The position numbers were made by a program, and so were the translations under genes. DNA of 64,000 bases from the NCBI GenBank assembly GCA_025989215.1, contig JAPDNP010000009.1, positions 1-64,000 of the forward strand, read 5' to 3'. Below are positions 11,452 through 19,609 of this stretch, piece after piece. Source of the stretch: Neisseriaceae bacterium JH1-16. GTDB taxonomy: Bacteria > Pseudomonadota > Gammaproteobacteria > Burkholderiales > Chromobacteriaceae. The notes beneath the pieces are model-generated. The model ran no database searches and was not told the origin of the DNA. It saw nothing but the letters and a program-made list of their open reading frames with translations. The stretch's first letter is position 1, and every line of letters begins with the position of its first letter.

Positions 11452-11490
11452 CGGGAAGCAGCCTGCCACAAGCCAGCTGCTTCCCGTTTT
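11452..11490 (+). terminator. Intra-operon terminator/attenuator 1
   Basis: An 11-bp perfect stem (11452-11462 with 11476-11486), a 13-base loop and TTTT. It lies between the first and second amyloid genes with no new promoter visible, so it should lower expression of the genes behind it. Confidence 0.75.
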
Positions 11491-11525
11491 ATCACTTGAG
11501 ACGGCGGCCTATACGGAGTGCCATC

Positions 11526-11897
11526 ATGCTTAAATTTTCTCAATCGCTGGTTGCCAGTGCATTGGGGCTCGCCGTACTGGCCGGTCCAGCACTGGCGCAG
11601 GAACCGTTGACCAGCACGGACTCAACGTTGTCGCCCTTCTCCGGGCTGCCACAGGAGAGCAACAGCCTAGACAGGCAGTCCGGCAAAGGGCAGACGGTGA
11701 TTTCAATGAACAGCAATGCCAATCTTGACGGAACGGTTGGCGAATTTACCGCGATCGGCTCGACGATACAGACCGGGACCAACACGATCGCAGCAGGTGC
11801 TTTTTCGGGCATGGCTGGTATTGGGACCATCATCCAGAACTCGGGCCCCAATGCACTGATACAAAGCAACACCATATTCAACGTGACCATGCACTGA
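11526..11897 (+). CDS. Secreted Fap-like small protein (123 aa)
   Basis: A signal peptide with an AxA site (PALAQ, cleavage near residue 24), then about 99 mature residues. Its C-terminus, GIGTIIQNSGPNALIQSNT (98-116), is the same motif as in the upstream gene. Together with TNTIAAGAFSG just before it, this suggests a minor subunit or nucleator of the same fibre. The start at 11526 has GGAG about 8 bases upstream; an earlier in-frame start at 11496 would not give a signal peptide. No enzyme motif is present. Confidence 0.55.
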   Translation: MLKFSQSLVASALGLAVLAGPALAQEPLTSTDSTLSPFSGLPQESNSLDRQSGKGQTVISMNSNANLDGTVGEFTAIGSTIQTGTNTIAAGAFSGMAGIGTIIQNSGPNALIQSNTIFNVTMH

Positions 11898-11908
11898 TCC
11901 AGACCCAG

Positions 11909-11947
11909 AAAGACAGGCCGCCGATGCAATGCGGCCTGTCTTTCTTC
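11909..11947 (+). terminator. Intra-operon terminator/attenuator 2
   Basis: A 13-bp perfect stem (11909-11921 with 11931-11943), 9-base loop, pyrimidine tail. It separates the second small protein from the protease-like gene and repeats the arrangement found after the first gene. Confidence 0.75.
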
Positions 11948-11964
11948 AAGGAGAGGAGCCGACC

Positions 11965-12654
11965 ATGCGTAGCAAGATTCTGGCTTGTTGTCTGGCCATT
12001 TCCGGCCTCTCATTGATGACATCCGGCATGGCCGCCGTCGTCATGACAGGCCCGGGCACCAGCTACTCGGTCAAGGTGACCAGCTACAAACAGCTGACCT
12101 TCCGCAATACCGTGCGCCAGCAATATGATTTCAGCTGCGGATCGGCTGCTCTGGCCACGCTGCTGAACTACCACTATGAGTATCCCACCTCGGAAGCGAC
12201 CATCTTTTCGGGAATGTACAGTCAGGGCGACCGGGTGAAGATACGCCGATTCGGTTTTTCGATGGGTGATATGCAGCGCTACTTGGCGAGCCGTGGCATC
12301 CCGTCGAATGGCTACGATATCGATTTGAGCAAATTGGCCGAAGTGAATGTCCCTGCCATCGTCCTGTTGAACCTTGGCGGCTACAACCATTTTGTCGTGG
12401 TAACCGGCATCAGGGACGATGCTGTGGCCGTCAGCGACCCGGCCATAGGCGCGAAGGTCTATCCGCGCGACCAGTTTGAAAAGATGTGGGGCAAGGTTGC
12501 CTTCCTGATTACAGCCCGCGCCGACCTGGGAGCAAAATACTTCAATCGCCCTGTCGACTGGAAAGTCAATGAAAAGGCTCCGCTCCTCACCGCCGTCCCC
12601 AACCCCAGTCTCTATAACTGGACCCTGATGATGCGTGGGCCTACCGATTTTTAG
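11965..12654 (+). CDS. Periplasmic C39-family peptidase (FapD-like)
   Basis: 229 aa. After a signal peptide (about 1-24) comes a papain-like C39 fold. Catalytic residues are all visible: Gln52 or 53 in RQQYDFSC, Cys58 in DFSCGSAALATLL, His142 in GYNHFVVVTG and Asp158 in SDPAIG. In Pseudomonas fap operons, FapD is a C39-like protein of unsettled role. Here the pair of an intact triad and a neighbouring protein with a double-glycine site suggests real proteolysis. The start at 11965 follows AGGAG. No transporter domains are present, unlike C39 ABC exporters. Confidence 0.75.
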   Translation: MRSKILACCLAISGLSLMTSGMAAVVMTGPGTSYSVKVTSYKQLTFRNTVRQQYDFSCGSAALATLLNYHYEYPTSEATIFSGMYSQGDRVKIRRFGFSMGDMQRYLASRGIPSNGYDIDLSKLAEVNVPAIVLLNLGGYNHFVVVTGIRDDAVAVSDPAIGAKVYPRDQFEKMWGKVAFLITARADLGAKYFNRPVDWKVNEKAPLLTAVPNPSLYNWTLMMRGPTDF

Positions 12655-12663
12655 GAGTCAACG

Positions 12664-13104
12664 ATGCTCACATTCCAGAACCGTGTCGCCCTAGCTGCGC
12701 AAGCCATCCTATGGCTGGCTTGCGCAGCGGCACCAACCCAGTTCGCTCGGGCAAGCGGTACGTTTGAACTCAGCCAGAGCCTTGCCGAGCACCAGATCGA
12801 CCCGACACGCATGAACGAACTGCGTGGCGGCATGCAGATCAATGGTCTGAACGTAGACTTGGGCATTGAACGAGCTGTCTATGTCAATGGCGTGCTGCAG
12901 GCCACCGGCAATTATCAATGGAACAATGGCGGGACGTCCATTCTATCCTCTGCCCCGGGCACCCTTGTGGTTCAAAACAGCGTTCCCCATCAGGCCCTTC
13001 AGGTGACAACCACCGTTAATCTGGAGGTGACCAACCTCGCCATGTACCGAGCAATGCGCAACACCGAATCGCTCACTCAGGCCATTATCGGAGGCATACA
13101 CTAA
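12664..13104 (+). CDS. Secreted protein with double-glycine site (Fap-associated)
   Basis: 146 aa with a signal peptide (about 1-30), then the segment IDPTRMNELRGG ending at Gly56, which looks like a double-glycine leader. It is followed by GLNVDLGIERAVYVNGVLQ, a pattern I associate with small uncharacterised proteins of fap loci. A C-terminal TLVVQNSVPHQALQV (100-114) resembles the QN motif of the two upstream proteins. The stop of the peptidase gene is 10 bases away and AGGAG precedes the ATG, so the two are probably translated together. FapE-like by position, but I cannot show homology. Confidence 0.5.
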   Translation: MLTFQNRVALAAQAILWLACAAAPTQFARASGTFELSQSLAEHQIDPTRMNELRGGMQINGLNVDLGIERAVYVNGVLQATGNYQWNNGGTSILSSAPGTLVVQNSVPHQALQVTTTVNLEVTNLAMYRAMRNTESLTQAIIGGIH

Positions 13105-13123
13105 CCATCTTGGTTCCGGTGAT

Positions 13124-13160
13124 CAAAAAAGGCTGACACTTTCGTGCTCAGCCTTTTTTG
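13124..13160. terminator. Bidirectional terminator between convergent amyloid genes
   Basis: A 12-bp stem (13125-13136 with 13148-13159) with A run on one side and T run on the other, so it works on both strands. It closes the four-gene operon on + and the barrel gene on -. Confidence 0.9.
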
Positions 13161-13175
13161 ACTCCCCGATCCGGG

Positions 13176-14351
13176 TCAAAGTGTGAGTGGCGCCCTAATG
13201 GTAATCTGAGCATCGGGGGCGTCGCGGGTCACGCCGACACCGAGCTGAAGGTTGAAGTTTTGTTTTGGACTCAGGCTATACGAGTAGCCCAGGAGCAGTT
13301 GACCCACTTGTACCACCTGAGCATTAATGGGTATCTGCCCATTAATTTTTGACCGAAACACTACGCTATGATCATAGCCAAGGCTGAATGACGATTTGTC
13401 ATTAATGCCGAATCCCATGCCAAAGTTAAATTCGGCGATACTGCCAGGCTGAACTTCCCCTATATGTTCCGTGACGGGTATACCTTGATCAGACAGATCA
13501 ATAAGCAGTTCCTTATCAACATTCTTCTTAAAGTACCACTCATAATTTATCCCCCCATAAAAAACGGCCGGATCGCTGGGTAAAAGTACGGAAGTACCGA
13601 GTTGCAGCCCCCAGAAACCGGCACCGGTGGGAATCTTGGTCTCCAGCCCCGTTTTGTTGTCGTAGGGAACATCAAAGGGGCCCTTGCCTGTAGGCGCACT
13701 CACACGCAGGTTGCCGATATAATAAGGGCCGCCATCGGTTGGATCATTGAACTGATAGCGAAAACCGAACTGGACATCGCCGATACCACTACCGCTCGCA
13801 CTAAATACTTCGTCGACGCCGGCCGGAACGCCAAAGGGTCGGTTTTGGCTCGACTCATGCTGAGTCACGTAGGGAACATGCGCAGATACTTCAAGCCGGT
13901 TGGTAAGGCCATATCGGCCATCCAACGCCCCCATAAATGCGTAGCGAGTTATCTCGCGTACATCGATAATGCCAACGGTTACAGCCGGAATGACAGTGTA
14001 GCCTACGATCGAGAGACGGCTTGACGACGAAGTCGTATATTGGACCGATGGGTCGAGCACGAACTGCCCGTGAGGCGTAAGCACGCCTTGGCGCTCATTG
14101 ACGGCGGCGGCGATTTCTTTGACTCGAGAGGGTGGAGACGTTTTAACTCCATCAGAGGATGACGTGTTTTCGGATGTCTGAGCTGGATCGACTGCTACAG
14201 GGGTTTGTGCTGTGGCACCACTATTGCTCGCTGCTTCTGGAGCAGGATCTGTCGGCGATGCCGCACAAGCTGAATATATCGGCAATAAGAGTAATACCGC
14301 CGCCAGCGATAGGCCAAAGGGCTTCAAGGGAAAAGGGACCTTGGAATTCAT
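13176..14351 (-). CDS. fapF: FapF-like outer-membrane secretion barrel
   Basis: 391 aa. Signal peptide (to about residue 28), a Pro/Ser/Thr-rich linker, a short helix (VKEIAAAVNERQGVLTPHGQ), then a beta-barrel of alternating strands to the C-terminus. The FapF pattern is visible: QGVLTPHGQFVLDPSVQY, SSSRLSIVGYTVIP, GIIDVREITR, and RYGLTNRLEVSAHVPYV. FapF forms a gated trimeric pore that exports Fap fibre subunits. The true start is 14351, where AAGGAGG lies 8 bases upstream, not the ORF start at 14504. It is separate from and convergent with the small-protein operon, whereas Pseudomonas has one fapABCDEF operon. Confidence 0.75.
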   Translation of the reverse strand: MNSKVPFPLKPFGLSLAAVLLLLPIYSACAASPTDPAPEAASNSGATAQTPVAVDPAQTSENTSSSDGVKTSPPSRVKEIAAAVNERQGVLTPHGQFVLDPSVQYTTSSSSRLSIVGYTVIPAVTVGIIDVREITRYAFMGALDGRYGLTNRLEVSAHVPYVTQHESSQNRPFGVPAGVDEVFSASGSGIGDVQFGFRYQFNDPTDGGPYYIGNLRVSAPTGKGPFDVPYDNKTGLETKIPTGAGFWGLQLGTSVLLPSDPAVFYGGINYEWYFKKNVDKELLIDLSDQGIPVTEHIGEVQPGSIAEFNFGMGFGINDKSSFSLGYDHSVVFRSKINGQIPINAQVVQVGQLLLGYSYSLSPKQNFNLQLGVGVTRDAPDAQITIRAPLTL

Positions 14352-14473
14352 ACGACCTCCTTGTACGATACTCGTCGAATTGTGCCTACAATAAATGCCA
14401 GGACAAATAATCCCGAGCTGAAGTCTCTGTCTTGTCGCTACATCTAACAACCCCAATACAAGTGTTACCAGCA

Positions 14474-14490
14474 ATGCATTGCTAATGCCG
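14474..14490 (-). promoter_or_regulatory. Possible weak sigma-54 promoter for fapF
   Basis: On the minus strand CGGCAT (14490-14485), 5 bases, ATGCAT (14479-14474). The invariant GG and GC are in register but both hexamers miss one consensus base, so it is only a candidate. It would place fapF under the same activator as the operon it faces. Confidence 0.35.
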
Positions 14491-14551
14491 GGAATTTTCA
14501 CCATGGTATCTTGTCTTGGCAGAGCCGATTCGGCCAGTCTGTGTCACGCCG

Positions 14552-15895
14552 TCACTGCTTCAGTTCCAGCTTGTTCATCATCCGATAGAGCGTAGAGCGC
14601 GACAGCCCCAATTGGCGAGCCGTCGCCGCAACATTCTGTTTATTGAGATAGAGCATGTGCTGGATCAGATCACGCTCAAGCCGGTCCCGTGCCATATCCA
14701 GCGTGCCGGAATTCGGCTCGCCGAGCACTCTCGGCATGCTAAGCCCCAGATCCTCGGGACGGATCAGCCGGCTTTCGCCCATGACCATGGCACTACGCAC
14801 CCGATTGATCAGCTCCCGAACATTGCCCGGCCAGTGATAGGTTCGCATCGCCTGCAGTGCCTTGTTGCTGAAACCCTGCACCCGGCCATTTTTCTCTTGG
14901 GCAAATGCATCGAAACACCAGCGAGCCAACAGTTCGATGTCGTCACAACGCTCGCGTAGCGGAGGCACATTCAGACGCAGCACATTGAGTCGGTAGTACA
15001 GGTCTTCCCGGAAGCGATGCTCGGCAATCGCTTTTTCCAGATCGACGTGCGTCGCCGCAATCACCCGCACGTCCACGCCGATACGTTGTACCGACCCGAC
15101 CCGCTCGATGATCTTTTCCTGCAGGAACCGCAACAGATTGACCTGAAGGTCGTGCGGCAAGTCGCCGACTTCGTCGAGGAAAATCGTGCCACTATCAGCG
15201 GCTTCGATCAGGCCGATTTTGCGTTGATGCGCTCCGGTGAAGGCGCCTTTTTCATGGCCGAACAACTCGGTCTGTACCAGGTGCGTCGGGATCGCGCCGC
15301 AGTTCACCGCGATGAACGGCCCGTCGGCACGCAGTGAGGCTTGGTGTAACGCGCGCGCGACCAATTCCTTGCCGGTACCACTCTCACCGTGCACCAGCAC
15401 CGGTGCGTCGCTGCCGCTGACCTTGCCAAGGCTGGCAAACAGCTTTTGCATCGCCGGACTGGAGCCGACCATATTGAACTGGTTGGGTCGGATATGCTGA
15501 TGGCTGTGCCTGATCCGCAACTCGGCCCGGCCGTGAGCATGGCCGAGCGTCATCGCCAGCCGTGAAACATCAAGGGGCAGCGTATGGAAGTCGTAGCAAT
15601 GATCGGAAATGAATTTGCACACTGGCACGGTACTGAGCAGATCGCGCTCGACCAGCGCGATCCATTCCATGACGCCAGTGACGGCGCTGATATCCTCCAG
15701 CGCGTCCTGCAGTTCGGCGGCGAGCTGGTCGAGATGAACCAGCCCGATGACCGGGCGGATTACCTGGTCAAGACAGGAGAGCGCCTCGGCAACATTGCGC
15801 GCGACGACCACCCGCCAGCCGGGCAGTGACTGCGCCAACTCCTCGGCAAACGCTGCACTTTGGTGGCCGAATAGCAAGACCTCACGCTGACTCAC
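14552..15895 (-). CDS. VpsR-like sigma-54 transcriptional activator
   Basis: 447 aa. N-terminal VpsR-type receiver-like domain (about 1-125) without a clear phospho-acceptor cluster; central AAA+ domain with Walker A GESGTGKE and GAFTGAHQ, the loop that contacts sigma-54; C-terminal Fis-type helix-turn-helix ([21 protein letters not shown]). VpsR proteins activate biofilm genes and bind cyclic di-GMP. The start is GTG at 15895 with AGGGAT upstream. It lies upstream of fapF in the same orientation, and it is the obvious activator for the sigma-54 promoter at 10771. Confidence 0.85.
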   Translation of the reverse strand: MSQREVLLFGHQSAAFAEELAQSLPGWRVVVARNVAEALSCLDQVIRPVIGLVHLDQLAAELQDALEDISAVTGVMEWIALVERDLLSTVPVCKFISDHCYDFHTLPLDVSRLAMTLGHAHGRAELRIRHSHQHIRPNQFNMVGSSPAMQKLFASLGKVSGSDAPVLVHGESGTGKELVARALHQASLRADGPFIAVNCGAIPTHLVQTELFGHEKGAFTGAHQRKIGLIEAADSGTIFLDEVGDLPHDLQVNLLRFLQEKIIERVGSVQRIGVDVRVIAATHVDLEKAIAEHRFREDLYYRLNVLRLNVPPLRERCDDIELLARWCFDAFAQEKNGRVQGFSNKALQAMRTYHWPGNVRELINRVRSAMVMGESRLIRPEDLGLSMPRVLGEPNSGTLDMARDRLERDLIQHMLYLNKQNVAATARQLGLSRSTLYRMMNKLELKQ

Positions 15896-16342
15896 GCACT
15901 TATCCCTGGCTTATCCCTTCACACTGTCTTCGGCAGAATACGAAGACCAACCGGGCACACGGAACCCTCTCTGTGTGCCTGGCTAGAGCACTGACCGCTC
16001 AGTACTCTCCCCGATGTGATGGACACTGCAACAGTTGTTCGATTTTCCTGGGACGGGGCGATCCGACGAGGTGGGATTTCAGCGCCCCAGAAGGGGGGTG
16101 ACGCCAGAACTTTGGCGCTCCTTGCGCCTCTCTGAACCTGATCTAACAGCAGCATGGTTGATGCCAGGAGCAAAATCAAGGAGATCAAATTAGCGCTACA
16201 GACTTGAAATTCTGGGGAAAAAAGCTAGCGTTGACGGGCAAGAAGAGCTTATCGGGACGATGCCAATCGCCCAGCTTTTGACATATCCGGATCAGTAATC
16301 AAACAATGCTGCTGCACCGCCTGATCTTCAAGAAAAACGATA
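15896..16342. other. Gene-free stretch upstream of the sigma-54 activator
   Basis: About 450 bases holding the activator's promoter region. A minus-strand ORF of 89 codons (16188-15919) has a hydrophobic start but no ribosome binding site or family resemblance and is not called. No hairpin or repeat of note. Confidence 0.5.
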
Positions 16343-17101
16343 TCAGTTAGCGTTTAGCGGCAGCAAACGTGCCGATAACGGCAGATGATCAGACAAGGTC
16401 GACCAAGGCTGGCCATGGTGCACCTCAGCACTGACCGGACGCAGCCCGCGCAGATAGATGCGGTCGAGCGAGAGCATCGGTAGCCGGGCTGGATAGCTCT
16501 TGGCATGCCGCCCATACACCGTCTCGAACACCTCGGTCAGACCGAGTTCGCCGGCCAGGATCGTAGTCGCCTCGCCACGCCAGTCATTGAAGTCCCCGGC
16601 GATGATGAGGGCTGAATCCGCCGGGACGGCATTGTCGATGTAACGGCGCAGGTGGGCGAGTTGCTTGCGCCGATCATGGGCCAGCAAATTCAAATGCACG
16701 CACAGTGCAGCCACCCGAATCGGCCAACCCGACAGTTGCAGATCGCAATGCAGTAGACCGCGCTGTTCGAGACGGTTGACCGAGATGTCGAGATTGCCAT
16801 GATTGCGCAGGGGATAGCGCGACAGGATGGCATTACCGTGGTGACCATGATCGTAGGAGGCATTCAGGCCATAGGCCGCCTTGTACGACAACAGCCGCGC
16901 CAGATAGTGATGCTGGGCCTCCGCCGGCCAGTTGCCGACCTTCAGCTCGCGCAAGGCATGCCGCCCTTGCACTTCCTGCAGGAACAACACATCCGACGAC
17001 AGATTGGCGAGCCCCGAGGCAATGCTGGACAGCTGCAGCCGTCGGTTCAACGGCGACATGCCCTTGTGCATATTGAGCGTGGTGATGCTCAGCGGACGCA
17101 T
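16343..17101 (-). CDS. Endonuclease/exonuclease/phosphatase family protein
   Basis: 252 aa with the EEP fold signatures: TLNMHKGMSP at the start, LFLQEVQG (metal-binding Glu), GHHGNAILSRYP, ALCVHLNL, IIAGDFNDWRG, and SDHLPLSARL at the end (catalytic His). Related proteins act on DNA, RNA, inositol phosphates or lipids, so the substrate is open. The ATG at 17101 overlaps the nudB stop by 13 bases; the longer ORF to 17191 is nudB read in another frame. Confidence 0.8.
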   Translation of the reverse strand: MRPLSITTLNMHKGMSPLNRRLQLSSIASGLANLSSDVLFLQEVQGRHALRELKVGNWPAEAQHHYLARLLSYKAAYGLNASYDHGHHGNAILSRYPLRNHGNLDISVNRLEQRGLLHCDLQLSGWPIRVAALCVHLNLLAHDRRKQLAHLRRYIDNAVPADSALIIAGDFNDWRGEATTILAGELGLTEVFETVYGRHAKSYPARLPMLSLDRIYLRGLRPVSAEVHHGQPWSTLSDHLPLSARLLPLNAN

Positions 17102-17544
17102 GCGGCAACCCGGTCCGGCAGTTGCCGGATCGCCTCGGCATTGGAAGGCGAAAACACCTTGGCCGCAGCCTCCTGCCAGGGCAGCCAGCACCAGGCCAGG
17201 TGCTCGTCGGGCGCCAATACCACCGGCATGGGTGCCGGCACAGTCAAACCGAATACGTGCTCGGTATTATGCGTAGTGCCGGGTGGGTAGCGATGCCGCC
17301 AGTGCTCATAGATCTCGTAATGATTCTGCTGCTGCCAGTCGGTCAATACAAAGCGCTGCGCATCAAGACCGGTCTCCTCGCCTACTTCGCGCGTCGCGGT
17401 GGCGACGAGGCTCTCGGTCCCTTCCCGGCTACCGGTCACCGACTGCCAGTAACCGGGCTTGTCGGCCCGCTCGATCAACAGCACCTGCAGGTCGATAGTA
17501 TGGATAACCACCAGCACCGAGACGGGTTGCTTCAATGGCTTCAT
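17089..17544 (-). CDS. nudB: Dihydroneopterin triphosphate diphosphatase
   Basis: 151 aa Nudix hydrolase that removes pyrophosphate from dihydroneopterin triphosphate in folate synthesis. The Nudix box reads G-x5-E-x7-REVGEETGL (GSREGTESLVATATREVGEETGL split here for length: GSREGTES then LVATATREVGEETGL, residues 38-60). QPVSVLVVIHT near the N-terminus and NTEHVFGL in the middle are typical of NudB. The start overlaps the stop of the MscS-type gene by 4 bases. Confidence 0.85.
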   Translation of the reverse strand: MKPLKQPVSVLVVIHTIDLQVLLIERADKPGYWQSVTGSREGTESLVATATREVGEETGLDAQRFVLTDWQQQNHYEIYEHWRHRYPPGTTHNTEHVFGLTVPAPMPVVLAPDEHLAWCWLPWQEAAAKVFSPSNAEAIRQLPDRVAACVR

Positions 17545-18902
17545 GTGCGCACCTCGCTTTGCGGTGTTGCCGGAGCCGATGGAGCCGCCGGAATCGGGTC
17601 CGCCGCCTGCTTGAGCTGCAAGTCACCAAGCAGGCGCACCTCACGCTGCGGAAACGGGATCTCGATGCCTTCCTGCTTGAATCGGCGCCAGATCGCCAAA
17701 TAGAGATCCGACTTCAGCCCCGTGAAACCGTTCTCCGGATCGGCGACCCAGAAGCCCAACTCAAGATTGATGCCGGAATCGGCAAAGGCCGTTACATAAC
17801 TGCCGGGACCCGAGCTCTTCATCACCCGGGGATGCGCCTTCGCCACTTCGATCAGAATGGCTAGCGCTTGGTCCAGGTCGGTGCTATAGCCCACCTGGAT
17901 CGGCACACTGGTCCACATCGCCTTGTCCGAGTAAGACTGGTTGAGCACGGTATTGGCGATCAGCGTGTCGTTCGGCACCAGCGCTTCGGAGCCGTCCAGC
18001 CCCTTGAGTACCACGTAGCGGGAGGTGATCTTGCTGACATAGCCGACCCGGTTGTCGACCATCAACCGGTCTCCGACCCGGATCGAGCGGTCGAGCAGGA
18101 TGATGAAGCCCGACACGTAGTTGCTGGCGATCTTCTGCAAGCCGAAACCAAGACCGACACCCAGCGCGCCGCCGAACACCGACAGCACCGACAGGTCGAC
18201 GCCGAGCACCGGCAGCGCCACCAGCACGCCCACGACCATCAGGGTGCTGCGCAGCAGCTTGGTGATGACGATACGCAGATTGAGGTCGACCTGCTGCAGC
18301 TTCATCACCCGCGCTTCGGCCAACTTCGACACCCACAGCGAGCAAACCATGATTACCGACACCCACAGCAGTGCCGAGATCATCGTCAGCAGACTGAGCC
18401 GGGACTTGCCGACGGTAAAGCCCACCGAGTCGAGCCAGTTGAGCACAAAGTGGTCGAAGCCGATCGCCCAGCTGATGAAGCCAAACCACAAGGTGGTGGC
18501 CAGCACATGCTCGGAGTGCCGCTCGAGCTTGCCCTTGGGCAGTACTTGGCGTACTACCGCCGTCAGCACCCGGATCGCGCCGAACCAGAACAGCATCGCC
18601 GACATCATCGGCAGCACGATCCCTGCCCGCCCCAGCAGCAGCACCCAGGTCACGGTCGACAGGATGACCAGCACCTGCGACGACATCGGCAGCACTAGCC
18701 GGAACAGCAGATAGGGCAGGAACTGGTCGAAACGGCCGGGGTGGGAGGCGAACCAGTGGCGATAAACATAGCGCGCGACATGCCAGCCGCCAAAGACGCA
18801 CAGCCAGCCGATCGCCAATTCGATCAGCCCCGCCTTGGTTTGCAGTGCGCCCCACAGGATGTTAACGGTCATTCCGTCACGGTGATAAATCAGCATACCC
18901 AT
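17541..18902 (-). CDS. MscS-family mechanosensitive channel
   Basis: 453 aa. About five or six N-terminal transmembrane segments, then the MscS pore helix region (LSVFGGALGVGLGFGLQKIASNYVSGFIILLDRSIRVGDRL, about 235-280), the beta domain (LVPNDTLIANTVLNQSYSD) and a C-terminal alpha/beta domain. These channels release solutes on hypo-osmotic shock at the inner membrane. Three starts are possible (18902, 18896, 18872); the first is kept. It heads a tight nudB/EEP operon. Confidence 0.85.
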   Translation of the reverse strand: MGMLIYHRDGMTVNILWGALQTKAGLIELAIGWLCVFGGWHVARYVYRHWFASHPGRFDQFLPYLLFRLVLPMSSQVLVILSTVTWVLLLGRAGIVLPMMSAMLFWFGAIRVLTAVVRQVLPKGKLERHSEHVLATTLWFGFISWAIGFDHFVLNWLDSVGFTVGKSRLSLLTMISALLWVSVIMVCSLWVSKLAEARVMKLQQVDLNLRIVITKLLRSTLMVVGVLVALPVLGVDLSVLSVFGGALGVGLGFGLQKIASNYVSGFIILLDRSIRVGDRLMVDNRVGYVSKITSRYVVLKGLDGSEALVPNDTLIANTVLNQSYSDKAMWTSVPIQVGYSTDLDQALAILIEVAKAHPRVMKSSGPGSYVTAFADSGINLELGFWVADPENGFTGLKSDLYLAIWRRFKQEGIEIPFPQREVRLLGDLQLKQAADPIPAAPSAPATPQSEVRT

Positions 18903-18934
18903 CCTAGTGACGTGTACGGCCCCACCTTGGAGCC

Positions 18935-19609
18935 TTACGCCAGAAGACCATCCTTCATGTGATAGACCCGGCCGACTCGTTCGGCGATGTCCGGATCATG
19001 GGTGACGATCACCAGGCTGGTACCGAGACTTTCATTCAGTTCCAGCATCAGGTCGAACACCGCATTGGCATTGCCGCGGTCAAGGTTGCCGGTCGGCTCG
19101 TCCGCCAGCAGGCAGGCCGGATGCGTCACCAGCGCCCGGGCGATCGCCGCGCGTTGGCGCTCGCCACCGGACAGCTCACCCGGCTTGTGCGCCACCCGCT
19201 TGCCCAGTCCGACCCGCGTCAGCATGTCATGCGCCTGCTGTTCGGCCAACTGGCGGTCGCCACGGCGGATCATCAGCGGCATCATCACGTTTTCCAACGC
19301 GGAGAACTCCGGCAACAGGTGATGGAACTGGTAGACGAAGCCGAGCGCCCGGTTGCGCAAGGCGCCACGGGCCCGCTCGGACAGGGCGAACACCTTCTCG
19401 CCCAGCACCGTCACCTCGCCGGCGGTGGCGACATCCAGGCCGCCAAGCAGATGCAGCAGAGTGCTCTTACCCGAACCGGAAGCACCGACGATCGCCACGC
19501 GCTCGCCGGCCGCGACCGAAAAGTCGATGCCGCGCAGCACCGGCACATTCAAATCACCTTCATCGTAGACCTTGGACAGGCCCGAGCAGCTCAATACCGG
19601 GTTACTCAT
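18935..19609 (-). CDS. lolD: Lipoprotein-releasing system ATP-binding protein
   Basis: 224 aa ABC ATPase that powers release of lipoproteins from the inner membrane to LolA. Walker [10 protein letters not shown] (residues 41-49), Q-loop [10 protein letters not shown], signature LSGGERQR, Walker [11 protein letters not shown]-loop VTHD. The [16 protein letters not shown]-type segment is characteristic of LolD. Its start overlaps the lolC stop by 8 bases. Confidence 0.95.
   Translation of the reverse strand: MSNPVLSCSGLSKVYDEGDLNVPVLRGIDFSVAAGERVAIVGASGSGKSTLLHLLGGLDVATAGEVTVLGEKVFALSERARGALRNRALGFVYQFHHLLPEFSALENVMMPLMIRRGDRQLAEQQAHDMLTRVGLGKRVAHKPGELSGGERQRAAIARALVTHPACLLADEPTGNLDRGNANAVFDLMLELNESLGTSLVIVTHDPDIAERVGRVYHMKDGLLA

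Noticed and set aside
15919-16188. Possible 89-aa membrane peptide on the minus strand
   Set aside because: The hydrophobic start is suggestive but there is no ribosome binding site, no family resemblance, and the rest is unstructured.
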